Source: a bacterium
Lineage (GTDB): Bacteria; Armatimonadota; HRBIN16
Assembly (NCBI GenBank): GCA_025057335.1
Contig: JANWXG010000121.1
Span: 1-7,643 of the forward strand
Direction: 5' to 3'
Length of the DNA: 7,643 bases
Shown here: in pieces, positions 1-6,080 of the stretch
Numbering within the stretch: position 1 is the first letter of the stretch
Layout of the letters: each line of letters opens with the position of its first letter
The notes under the pieces: generated by a model
The model's database searches: none
The model's input: only the letters and a program-made list of their open reading frames with translations
Told to the model about the DNA's origin: nothing
Made by a program: the position numbers and the translations under genes

Positions 1-1852
1 GGCGGCGTGCCAGGCTTAGCCCATCCATGTGTGGCATTCCGAGGTCCAGAATCACCAGGTCGTAACGTTCGCGCTGGAACTCGGTAAGCGCCATCTCCGC
101 TGTGGGTGCCGCCTGCACGCGATGCCCATCCGCTTCCAGCAGGTGCTGAATGGCAACGCGCACTGCCTCATCGTCATCCACCATCAGGATGCGCAGGGCA
201 GATTCGGGCAACAGTGGGGGAGTCTCTTGTCGCATCGTTTCGCTCTCTCTCGCTAGGGGGAGTATTACGCTGAATACGCTTCCTTTTCCTACCTCGCTCC
301 AAACGCTAATCTGCCCAGAGTGTCGGGAGACAATCTGGTACGAGACGCTCAGTCCCAATCCGCTCCCCTCTTCGCCCTTAGTGGTGAAGAAAGCGTCGAA
401 GCACCGCTCGCGCACTTCGGGAGGCATGCCGATGCCCGTGTCCGCGACTTGCACCACCGCATTGCCGTTCTCTTCGCGCAGACTGATGGTAATCGTACCA
501 CCCTGAGGCATGGCATCGCAGGCGTTGAGAATGAGATTGGTGAATACCTCCACCAGCTCACTGCGGTTGGCTTCCACCACCGGATCGGCTTCGAAGCGGA
601 GGGACATCTGGATTTCGGCTCCATGCCGTTCTGGTCGGTCATACCAGATGGGGCGGGTAGACTCCACCACATCCTCCAACAGCGCCTGCAACCGTACCTT
701 CTCGCGGCGGGGGGAAGGTTGCTGTTTGTAGAATCCCTGCATCCGCCGCAGGATGGCGGAGGCGTCCTGTGCCAGCTGGATAATCACCTCGGCACGACGC
801 TGCAGTTCGGGGTCATGCTGCAACGCTGTTTGCAGCAGCTCAGCGTTACCCAAGATGCCCATCAGCAGGTTGTTAAAGTTATGCGCCACGCCGCTGGCGA
901 TCTCGCCCAACGAGCGCAGGCGCATCAGGTGCAACTGCTGCAGCTCTGCCTGCTTCTGCGGAGTGATGTCGGTCGTGACGCCACGCACGACGGGCGCGCG
1001 TCCCTTCTCCTGCACTAGCGCCCAGTGGATGCGACACCAGTGCCATTTGCCCTCCCTATCACGCAGGCGTATCTCGATGGGGCAAGGGGATGCTTCGCTG
1101 CTCGGGAAGATGACCCGATGGAACACCTCGATATCGTCCGGATGAACCACCGAGCGGTATAGCCCTGGGGTGCGCAACCACTCCTCTGGCGTGTATCCGA
1201 GCCACTGCTCTACGTAGCCGCTAACGAAATCTAGGCGTCGCTTTTCCAGATCGACCTCCCAGATGGCGACGGGCAGGCTCTGCACCAGATGGAGCAGCCG
1301 TTCCTCCGCCGCGCGCAACTCTTGCAGCAGATAGACGTTATCTAAAGCCAGACCAGCGTACCGTCCGATGGTAAGCAGCATGGAGATTTCGCTCTGCGTA
1401 ATCGGCTCGCCCGTGTCACGACGGTCTACCGCAAGTACACCGAGCACCTGTGTGCGCCCTCGGATGGGCACTAGCGCGTTGCCAAAGGCGCGCCGCTCTC
1501 CCTCTGGCAACAGGCGCATCCACACCTGACGTTCTTCTTCGCTCACCTCTCGCAGAGTATCTTGCGACAGGAAGTAGGGCTTCTCCCCTTGTAACACCTC
1601 GTTCAGGCGGGTATGCCTCCCGTTCCGGGAGAAGTCGGTTTTCGTGTAGCGTAGCTGCCCCTCGTACACGAAGACTTCATCCATGCTGCCGTCCTGCCGA
1701 CGCAGGAATACGGAGGCGTGTTGGAAATCCAACATGCTGTAGAGTAAGTCGAACAGCACAGCGAGCAGCTCTTCCTCCGAACGCACTTCCACAAAACGGC
1801 TACTGAAATCGACGAGTGCTTGCAAACGCTGAGTATGCCTCTTGTGTGGCAT
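1..1852 (-). CDS. Soluble hybrid sensor histidine kinase (GAF-PAS-HisKA-HATPase-receiver), C-terminus cut by window edge
   Basis: Reading the minus strand from the ATG at 1852 gives 617 open codons to the window edge. The N-terminus has no signal peptide or membrane segment, so the protein is probably cytoplasmic. Residues about 5-175 look like a GAF domain (LVPIRG, LGVLAVDRR near its end). Residues about 185-300 are a PAS domain with PAC-like end (VVHPDD at 236-240, RGVTTDIT at 290-297). The HisKA H-box is GEIASGVAHNFNNLL with the phospho-accepting His at 324. The HATPase follows: N-box NLILNACDAM (439-448), G1 DTGIGM (471-476), G2 GSGLGL (496-501). A receiver begins near 553 with an acidic cluster VDDDE (558-562) and phospho-acceptor Asp603 in LDLGMP. 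The conserved Thr/Ser and Lys of the receiver lie beyond the edge. It should autophosphorylate and pass phosphate to its own receiver; the downstream target is unknown. An in-frame TAG lies five codons upstream of the ATG, which fixes this as the furthest upstream start. Confidence 0.95.
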   Translation of the reverse strand, partial: MPHKRHTQRLQALVDFSSRFVEVRSEEELLAVLFDLLYSMLDFQHASVFLRRQDGSMDEVFVYEGQLRYTKTDFSRNGRHTRLNEVLQGEKPYFLSQDTLREVSEEERQVWMRLLPEGERRAFGNALVPIRGRTQVLGVLAVDRRDTGEPITQSEISMLLTIGRYAGLALDNVYLLQELRAAEERLLHLVQSLPVAIWEVDLEKRRLDFVSGYVEQWLGYTPEEWLRTPGLYRSVVHPDDIEVFHRVIFPSSEASPCPIEIRLRDREGKWHWCRIHWALVQEKGRAPVVRGVTTDITPQKQAELQQLHLMRLRSLGEIASGVAHNFNNLLMGILGNAELLQTALQHDPELQRRAEVIIQLAQDASAILRRMQGFYKQQPSPRREKVRLQALLEDVVESTRPIWYDRPERHGAEIQMSLRFEADPVVEANRSELVEVFTNLILNACDAMPQGGTITISLREENGNAVVQVADTGIGMPPEVRERCFDAFFTTKGEEGSGLGLSVSYQIVSRHSGQISVWSEVGKGSVFSVILPLARESETMRQETPPLLPESALRILMVDDDEAVRVAIQHLLEADGHRVQAAPTAEMALTEFQRERYDLVILDLGMPHMDGLSLARR

Positions 1853-1857
1853 GGTCG

Positions 1858-1864
1858 CTCCTCC
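1858..1864 (-). promoter_or_regulatory. Ribosome binding site of the hybrid kinase
   Basis: The minus strand reads GGAGGAG, five bases before the ATG at 1852. This is a near-perfect Shine-Dalgarno sequence, and it supports that start together with the in-frame stop just upstream. Confidence 0.85.
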
Positions 1865-1927
1865 AGACTAATGCCCCAGTCGGCTTCAAACACACAGCCT
1901 TGCACTAGCCTCACGTTGCCCCAAGCC

Positions 1928-1950
1928 TCCCACCTTCCACGATGGTGGGA
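1928..1950. repeat. Inverted repeat in the leader of the hybrid kinase transcript
   Basis: TCCCACC (1928-1934) is the exact reverse complement of GGTGGGA (1944-1950), with a 9-base loop. If transcription starts near 2001 on the minus strand, this hairpin sits about 50 bases into the leader. No T-run follows on either strand, so it is not a typical intrinsic terminator. It could be a leader structure, a protein site or chance. Confidence 0.4.
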
Positions 1951-2007
1951 TCCTCGTTGCGCTATGTCCGCTCTGCTTTTGGGCGAAATCAGCACACACC
2001 CGCGTGC

Positions 2008-2036
2008 ATTATATCAGAAAGGACACTTTGGCTGAA
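2008..2036 (-). promoter_or_regulatory. Predicted sigma-70-type extended -10 promoter for the hybrid kinase
   Basis: The minus strand carries a perfect TATAAT (2013 down to 2008) preceded by TGA, giving the extended -10 form TGNTATAAT. The best -35 at a 17-base spacer is TTCAGC (2036 down to 2031), only 3 of 6 matches to TTGACA; the extended -10 may compensate. The predicted start near 2001 would give a leader of roughly 150 bases before the ATG at 1852. This is a prediction from the motif only. Confidence 0.55.
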
Positions 2037-2335
2037 GAGCTTTGCTGAAAAAGAGGGACAGGGTTTTTAGGAGGGAAACTGCGGGACGGAACCCGGAGTA
2101 TCGTTAGCGTGTTCAGGGGGTGGAGAGTCTGATGGGTGAAAGACGTTCTGTTGCTTCCTCCTGCACACCATGTAGGCATGCTTGCCTCAGAACTAGCGTC
2201 ATACGCCTCTCGCGCTCGCAGTGCCCCACTGCCAGAAGCCCTTCTCGCCGATAGGGCTTGGACACCCCGTTGTCTCCGCCCTACAAAAGCGGCTTCAGAA
2301 GACCGAAGATTTTAGCAGTAACTCATCCACGCATT

Positions 2336-2340
2336 GGAGG
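2336..2340 (+). promoter_or_regulatory. Ribosome binding site of cheW
   Basis: GGAGG lies 9 bases before the in-frame ATG at 2350 and supports that start over the upstream GTG at 2221. It also lies 4 bases before an out-of-frame ATG at 2345, which opens a two-codon frame (ATG TCA TGA) whose stop overlaps the cheW start. Confidence 0.75.
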
Positions 2341-2349
2341 TTCAATGTC

Positions 2350-2799
2350 ATGAGCACCGCGACCATGACATCCGCAGCGGAACGGCAGGTGGTAGCGTTT
2401 CGGCTGGCTAACGAAACCTATGCTATCGACATTTCGTATATCCACGAAATCATCCGCATGAAGGAGATTACTTTCGTCCCCCGCGCTCCCCACTACATGC
2501 GAGGGGTTATCAACCTGCGTGGGCGCATCGTGCCCGTCATGGACCTGAGCGCTCGTTTAGGGCTGCCCACCCATGAGGAGACTTCGCAATCGCGCATTAT
2601 CGTGGTAGAAGTCGGGGGCGAGAGTATCGGTATGATTGTCGACGCGGTGTCGGAGGTGCTACGCCTACCCGAAGACCAAATCGAACCTCCCACCCAAATG
2701 GCAGGAACGGAGAGCGCCGACTACATCAGCGGGTTGGGCAAAGTCAACGACCAGCTGGTGTTGCTGCTAGACGTAGAGAAGGTCGTGGGCAACGTGTGA
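2350..2799 (+). CDS. cheW: CheW-type chemotaxis coupling protein
   Basis: The 149-residue product has the size and fold signature of a single-domain CheW. CheW is a cytoplasmic adaptor that links chemoreceptor tips to the P5 domain of CheA in signalling arrays. The N-terminal strand reads VVAFRLANETYAIDI (14-28), followed by the classic block VPRAPHYMRGVINLRGRIVP (43-62), in which NLRG is the best conserved family motif. The second half carries GMIVDAVSEVLRLP (94-107) and ends with the LLLDVEKV strand-helix (138-145). The ATG at 2350 is chosen because it has GGAGG 9 bases upstream and CheW homology begins shortly after it; the open frame extends back to 2221 without meaningful sequence. The gene ends inside or just before cheA (stop at 2797-2799), so the two are surely co-transcribed. 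No receptor gene is adjacent in the window, so its receptor partner is not visible here. Confidence 0.95.
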   Translation: MSTATMTSAAERQVVAFRLANETYAIDISYIHEIIRMKEITFVPRAPHYMRGVINLRGRIVPVMDLSARLGLPTHEETSQSRIIVVEVGGESIGMIVDAVSEVLRLPEDQIEPPTQMAGTESADYISGLGKVNDQLVLLLDVEKVVGNV

Positions 2800-2834
2800 G
2801 CATGTTTCTCGTTGAGCACACATCCCTGCGAGGC

Positions 2835-2846
2835 GAGGTTGGGGGC
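2835..2846 (+). promoter_or_regulatory. Ribosome binding site deciding the cheA start
   Basis: GAGG (2835-2838) lies 8 bases before an ATG-ATG pair at 2847 and 2850. The alternative starts GTG 2796 (overlapping the cheW stop) and ATG 2802 have only a weak, distant purine run at 2775-2781. The protein family alignment also begins at the 2847/2850 methionines. Confidence 0.6.
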
Positions 2847-4958
2847 ATGATGGATACCAGCGAGTATGTGAGCCTGTTTCTAGAGGAGGCAGCGGAGCAG
2901 ATTCACGTTTTGGAGCGAGACATCTTGCTACTGGAGCAGTCACCTTCTCCGGAGGTGTTAAACGAGATTTTCCGCGCGGCGCACACGCTCAAGGGGTCCT
3001 CGAGAGCGATGGGCTTCACGGCAATGGGCGAACTGACCCACGCAATGGAAGATGCGTTCGATGCGCTGCGTAAAGGCGAAATCCGCGTCTCCACAGAACT
3101 GGTCAACCGCCTCTTCGAGGCGCTGGACACCTTAAAGGCGATGCGTGACCAGATTGCGGAAGGAGGCAGCACCGACATCGCCTGCGACGAGCTGGTGCGC
3201 AACCTGCGCAACGCACTCAGCGAAGCGCCCACTGGCGAAGCAGCAGCCTCCCCTACAGCAGATTCGCAACCCGCTCCGAGTGCGCGCGACCTACAGGAGC
3301 ACCAGCTTGAGGCAGCGTTAACCGCCATCGACAACGGGCTCCGTGTCTACTGGTTCACTGTGCGCCTAGCAGAGGAGACGCTGATGAAATCGGTGCGCGC
3401 CCTGATGGTACTGCAATCCCTCGATGCCAACGGGGGCGCGGTGCTCGCCGCGTTCCCCGACGAGGAAGCGCTGGATAACGAGCAGTTTGACCTCTCCTTC
3501 GACCTGCTAGTCGCCACCGACAAGCCAGAGGAGCAGCTGCGCCAGGCGTTGCTGCAGATTAGCGAGGTGCGCGAAGTACAGGTACAGCCATGGCAGCACT
3601 CTGCCGAGCAGAGGACGCCCTCCGTTGAGCCAGTCCCTGTCCACACGACGCCGCCGATCTTAGAGCAGGGGGAGGAGCGACCTACGCAAACCGCCGTGTC
3701 ACCGATGGCAGAGACGAACAAAGCAGGCGTGCGCGCCTCCGCCTCGCCAACTGTGTCCCAAACGGTGCGCGTAGATGTGGCTCGCTTGGACACTCTGCTA
3801 AACCTAGTCGGAGAGCTGGTGATTGACCGCACGCGCGTGGCGCAGCTGGGGCGCGAGTTCGAGGCGCGCTTTCAGCGTGATGAGCTGGTAGACAGCCTGC
3901 AGGAGACCGCCGCGCACATCGGGCGCATCACTGACGAGCTGCAAGAACACATCATGAAGGCGCGGATGCTGCCCATTGAGCACGTGTTCAACCGCTTCCC
4001 ACGCATGGTGCGCGACCTCGCCCAGAAGTTTGGCAAAGAGGTACGGCTGGTGATGGAGGGTCAGGAGACCGAGCTCGACCGCTCTGTCATTGAAATCATC
4101 AGCGACCCACTCATCCACATGCTGCGCAACAGCGTGGATCACGGCATCGAGACCCCGCAGGAGCGTGAGGCAGCGGGCAAACCGCGTCAGGGCACTATCC
4201 GCTTGAGCGCACGCCATGAGGAGAACTACATCTTGATTGAGATAGAGGACGACGGCAAGGGGATGGACCCCGCCCGCCTGCGTGAAGCAGCGGTACGTAA
4301 AGGGCTGCTTCCTCGTGACGCTGCGGAGCGACTGAGCGACCGCGAGGCACTGAACCTCATCTTCCTGCCCGGCTTCAGCACCGCTAAGGAGGTCACAGAG
4401 GTCTCGGGGCGAGGCGTCGGGATGGACATTGTGAGAAGCAATATTCAACGTGTGGGCGGCATTGTAGACGTGGACAGCACGCCAGGCAAAGGCACACGCT
4501 TTGCTATCCGCTTGCCACTTACTCTGGCGATTATCCGCGCCCTCTTGGTGCGAGTGGCAGGACAGGTGTATGCCATTCCGCTCAGCTCCGTGCTGGAGAC
4601 GCTGAAGATACATCCCCAGACCCTGCAGTTCGTAGGCAAGCGCCCTGCCATCTTGCTGCGAGGACGGACGCTGCCCCTCGTGAGCCTGCAAGCCCATTTC
4701 TATGGCTCCGAAACGGGGCTGCTGACCACTGCGCAGGAAGAGCCGATGTTTGTTGTGGTCGTCGGGCTAGGAGAGAGGCAGGTAGGATTGGTGGTCAGCC
4801 ACTTGATTGGCGAACAGGAGATTGTGATTAAGTCGCTCAGCCGGCATCTAGGAGAGATTAGCGGTGTTTCCGGAGCCACCATCCTTGGCGACGGACGGGT
4901 GGCTCTTATCTTGGAGGTGGCAGACCTCTTCCAGAACATCTCAGCCTGTGCCGCGTAG
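2847..4958 (+). CDS. cheA: Chemotaxis histidine kinase CheA (P1-P2-P3-P4-P5)
   Basis: The 703-residue protein has all five CheA domains. P1 (about 1-115) is the HPt domain with phospho-accepting His46 in AAHTLKGSS. P2 (about 163-249) resembles the Thermotoga/Bacillus response-regulator-binding domain (VYWFTVRLAE at its start). A Pro/Thr-rich linker (about 250-302) follows. P3 is the dimerisation segment (VRVDVARLDTLLNLVGELVI, 308-327). P4 is the ATPase: N-box HMLRNSVDHG (424-433), G1 DDGKGM (468-473), FLPGFSTA (506-513), G2 GRGVGMDIV (521-529). P5 (about 558-698) is the CheW-like coupling domain. It is expected to autophosphorylate in trans and donate phosphate to a CheY- or CheB-type regulator, none of which is in the window. 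The start at 2847 puts the HPt helix at the usual distance from the N-terminus and has an RBS. An upstream GTG at 2796 would add 17 residues and overlap the cheW stop. All catalytic boxes look intact. Confidence 0.96.
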   Translation: MMDTSEYVSLFLEEAAEQIHVLERDILLLEQSPSPEVLNEIFRAAHTLKGSSRAMGFTAMGELTHAMEDAFDALRKGEIRVSTELVNRLFEALDTLKAMRDQIAEGGSTDIACDELVRNLRNALSEAPTGEAAASPTADSQPAPSARDLQEHQLEAALTAIDNGLRVYWFTVRLAEETLMKSVRALMVLQSLDANGGAVLAAFPDEEALDNEQFDLSFDLLVATDKPEEQLRQALLQISEVREVQVQPWQHSAEQRTPSVEPVPVHTTPPILEQGEERPTQTAVSPMAETNKAGVRASASPTVSQTVRVDVARLDTLLNLVGELVIDRTRVAQLGREFEARFQRDELVDSLQETAAHIGRITDELQEHIMKARMLPIEHVFNRFPRMVRDLAQKFGKEVRLVMEGQETELDRSVIEIISDPLIHMLRNSVDHGIETPQEREAAGKPRQGTIRLSARHEENYILIEIEDDGKGMDPARLREAAVRKGLLPRDAAERLSDREALNLIFLPGFSTAKEVTEVSGRGVGMDIVRSNIQRVGGIVDVDSTPGKGTRFAIRLPLTLAIIRALLVRVAGQVYAIPLSSVLETLKIHPQTLQFVGKRPAILLRGRTLPLVSLQAHFYGSETGLLTTAQEEPMFVVVVGLGERQVGLVVSHLIGEQEIVIKSLSRHLGEISGVSGATILGDGRVALILEVADLFQNISACAA

Positions 4959-4965
4959 AGCGCAT

Positions 4966-4970
4966 GGAGG
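4966..4970 (+). promoter_or_regulatory. Ribosome binding site deciding the HDOD gene start
   Basis: GGAGG sits 5 bases before the ATG at 4976. The ATG at 4964 in the same frame overlaps this site and has no good site of its own, so 4976 is preferred. Confidence 0.8.
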
Positions 4971-4975
4971 AAAGA

Positions 4976-5881
4976 ATGAATAGACCTTTGCAGGTTTCAT
5001 CGTATCGAGCTGCTGTCGGTAGGCACCGTCTCGAGGAGGCGATTCAGGAGAGTATAGACCGTTTGCCACCGCTGCCCGCAGTGGTCAGCCGAGTGATGGA
5101 ATTGACCAACGACCCCAACTGCACGGCGCAGGACCTGCAAAAAGTCATCGGGATGGACGAGGTGCTCTCCTCGAAGGTGCTGCGTTTGGTCAACTCGGCG
5201 CGCTATGGCTTCCCGAAGCGCATCTCCACTCTCTCACACGCGGTGATCCTGCTGGGCTTCGAGACCATCCGCAACTTGGCGATAGGGGCGGCAACGGTGC
5301 GACTGCTTCTGCGCGACGGTGCTGCCTCACCGGTCAACCGCCAGCAGTTCTGGGAACACTCGTTAGAGACTGGGCTCGCGGCGTCGGTGCTGGCGAAACA
5401 CCTGCGCAAAGACCTTATCCTTCGCGAAGAGATGTTCTTAGCTGGTCTGCTGCACGACCTTGGTGTGCTCTTTCTCAGCCAGACCTTTCCGGAAGCATAT
5501 CGGGAGGTACTGCAACAGTGTTCCTCTCTGGAGGAGGCGCAGGCAGCAGAGAGCCAAGTGTTCGGCATGACACATGGTGAGGTAGGAGCGCGGATGGCAG
5601 AGAGGTGGAACCTGCCTCCCGTCTTCGCTGAGGTAATGCTCCACCACCATGCGCCGCGCGCTGAGTCCCCCTTCTTCCTACAAACCGCCGCGGTGTATCT
5701 CGGAGACAGGCTCTCCTACAGCCTTGGTAATCAGGCAGAGGACGCCTCTCTGCCCTCACTACAGGCTGACCTCCAGCAAACCTTCCTGCTGGACGAGAAC
5801 ACCTGGCAATGGTGCCGGCGTGAGGTCGAGATGCAGATGGACGCCGCCCGTGACTTTTTGCACATCCTGCAGTCTCCCTAG
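4976..5881 (+). CDS. HDOD-domain signalling protein, co-transcribed with cheA
   Basis: The 301-residue product matches the HDOD family: LPPLPAVVSRVMELTNDPN (residues 30-48) opens the domain, followed by LRLVNSARYG (69-78) and the ISTLSHAVILLG block (83-94). HDOD proteins are HD-superfamily relatives, mostly regulatory, often found with two-component, chemotaxis or cyclic-di-GMP proteins; several lack catalysis. Here the candidate metal ligands are all present: His128 (WEHS), His160-Asp161 (LLHDLG), His200 (THGEVG), His223-225 (LHHH) and Asp244 (LGDRL). The Lys that follows HDxG in HD-GYP enzymes is replaced by Val163. No GGDEF, EAL, receiver or membrane segment is present, so the protein is a free-standing cytoplasmic HDOD. 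The gene starts 17 bases after the cheA stop with its own strong RBS, implying co-transcription and a role in the same signalling path; whether it is an enzyme or a docking protein cannot be told. An ATG at 4964 would add four residues. Confidence 0.9.
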   Translation: MNRPLQVSSYRAAVGRHRLEEAIQESIDRLPPLPAVVSRVMELTNDPNCTAQDLQKVIGMDEVLSSKVLRLVNSARYGFPKRISTLSHAVILLGFETIRNLAIGAATVRLLLRDGAASPVNRQQFWEHSLETGLAASVLAKHLRKDLILREEMFLAGLLHDLGVLFLSQTFPEAYREVLQQCSSLEEAQAAESQVFGMTHGEVGARMAERWNLPPVFAEVMLHHHAPRAESPFFLQTAAVYLGDRLSYSLGNQAEDASLPSLQADLQQTFLLDENTWQWCRREVEMQMDAARDFLHILQSP

Positions 5882-5905
5882 CGGCGAAAGTCGTGCCCTG
5901 TGGGC

Positions 5906-5958
5906 CGGGGAACTATTCTGGAGAAGAGACCGCCTAACGAATCGGGAGAAGTTCCCCG
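5906..5958. repeat. Perfect 9-bp inverted repeat with 35-base spacer
   Basis: CGGGGAACT (5906-5914) and AGTTCCCCG (5950-5958) are exact reverse complements. In RNA they could close a large stem-loop just after the HDOD stop codon. The wide spacer and lack of a T-run make a simple terminator unlikely. Alternatives are an mRNA 3'-end stabiliser or a paired protein-binding site upstream of the 6020 promoter. Confidence 0.5.
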
Positions 5959-5966
5959 TTGCCCGC

Positions 5967-5980
5967 GAGGGTGCTCCCTC
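5967..5980. repeat. Small hairpin upstream of the kinase promoter
   Basis: GAGGG (5967-5971), a four-base loop TGCT, then CCCTC (5976-5980) form a compact GC-rich stem. It ends 15 bases before the predicted -35 element, so it could be part of a weak terminator for the upstream operon or a regulator site. No T-run follows. Confidence 0.35.
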
Positions 5981-5995
5981 TAGTACTTGAGCGGG

Positions 5996-6025
5996 TTGCA
6001 GTCTCGCAGGCGCTAATGCTATAAT
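5996..6025 (+). promoter_or_regulatory. Predicted sigma-70-type promoter for the GAF-PAS kinase
   Basis: TTGCAG (5996-6001, 4 of 6 matches to TTGACA) is followed at 18 bases by a perfect TATAAT (6020-6025), itself preceded by TGC to give an extended -10. The predicted start near 6032 gives a leader of about 50 bases. This suggests the downstream kinase has its own promoter rather than depending on the che operon. Confidence 0.75.
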
Positions 6026-6080
6026 CCTTAGTCGGTATTCCGAAGCTACCAGCACAAGAGCAGGAGAGGTAGGGTCACAG

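Larger units (their letters stand above)
1853..2349. other. Divergent intergenic region between hybrid kinase and cheW
   Basis: About 500 bp separate the two divergent starts. The region holds an extended -10 promoter for the minus-strand kinase (2008-2036) and a 7-bp inverted repeat in that kinase's leader (1928-1950). On the cheW side there is a GCCGATAG box (2247-2254) and a small inverted repeat AGGCA-TGCT-TGCCT (2174-2187). No convincing protein gene was found: the reading frames are short, of unusual composition and without recognisable motifs. A GTG-initiated upstream extension of the cheW frame from 2221 has no chemotaxis-like sequence and no ribosome binding site, so it was not used. 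No T-rich hairpin terminator was seen. Confidence 0.6.
5882..6080 (+). other. Intergenic region: end of che operon and promoter of the second kinase
   Basis: About 200 bases with no gene. It starts with a tight inverted repeat, GCCC-TGT-GGGC (5895-5905). Next come a 9-bp inverted repeat (5906-5914 with 5950-5958) and a short hairpin, GAGGG-TGCT-CCCTC (5967-5980), then a strong promoter (5996-6025) and a leader with AGGAGAGG (6062-6069) before the ATG at 6081. None of the hairpins is followed by a T-run, so termination of the che operon here is possible but not of the usual intrinsic type; read-through into the kinase gene cannot be excluded. Confidence 0.55.

Noticed and set aside
320..1018. 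232-codon plus-strand open frame
   Set aside because: It is antisense to the HisKA and HATPase part of the hybrid kinase, whose motifs on the minus strand are unambiguous.
1603..1995. 130-codon minus-strand open frame overlapping the start of the hybrid kinase
   Set aside because: It is out of frame with the GAF domain of the kinase and shows no recognisable motif; the ATG at 1852 with GGAGGAG is the real start.
2132..2254. 40-codon plus-strand frame with an upstream GGAGAG and several Cys residues
   Set aside because: The composition is Arg/Ser/Cys-rich and looks random, no homology is recognised, and its CxxC-like spacing alone is not evidence. It would need conservation to be accepted.
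2221..2349. N-terminal extension of cheW from a GTG at 2221
   Set aside because: The added 43 residues have no CheW similarity and no ribosome binding site lies before the GTG; the ATG at 2350 has GGAGG.
3804..4697. 297-codon open frame on the minus strand inside cheA
   Set aside because: It lies fully antisense to the P3-P4-P5 part of cheA, has low-complexity His/Leu/Gln-rich composition and no domain motif. Long antisense frames opposite kinase domains are common in GC-rich genomes.
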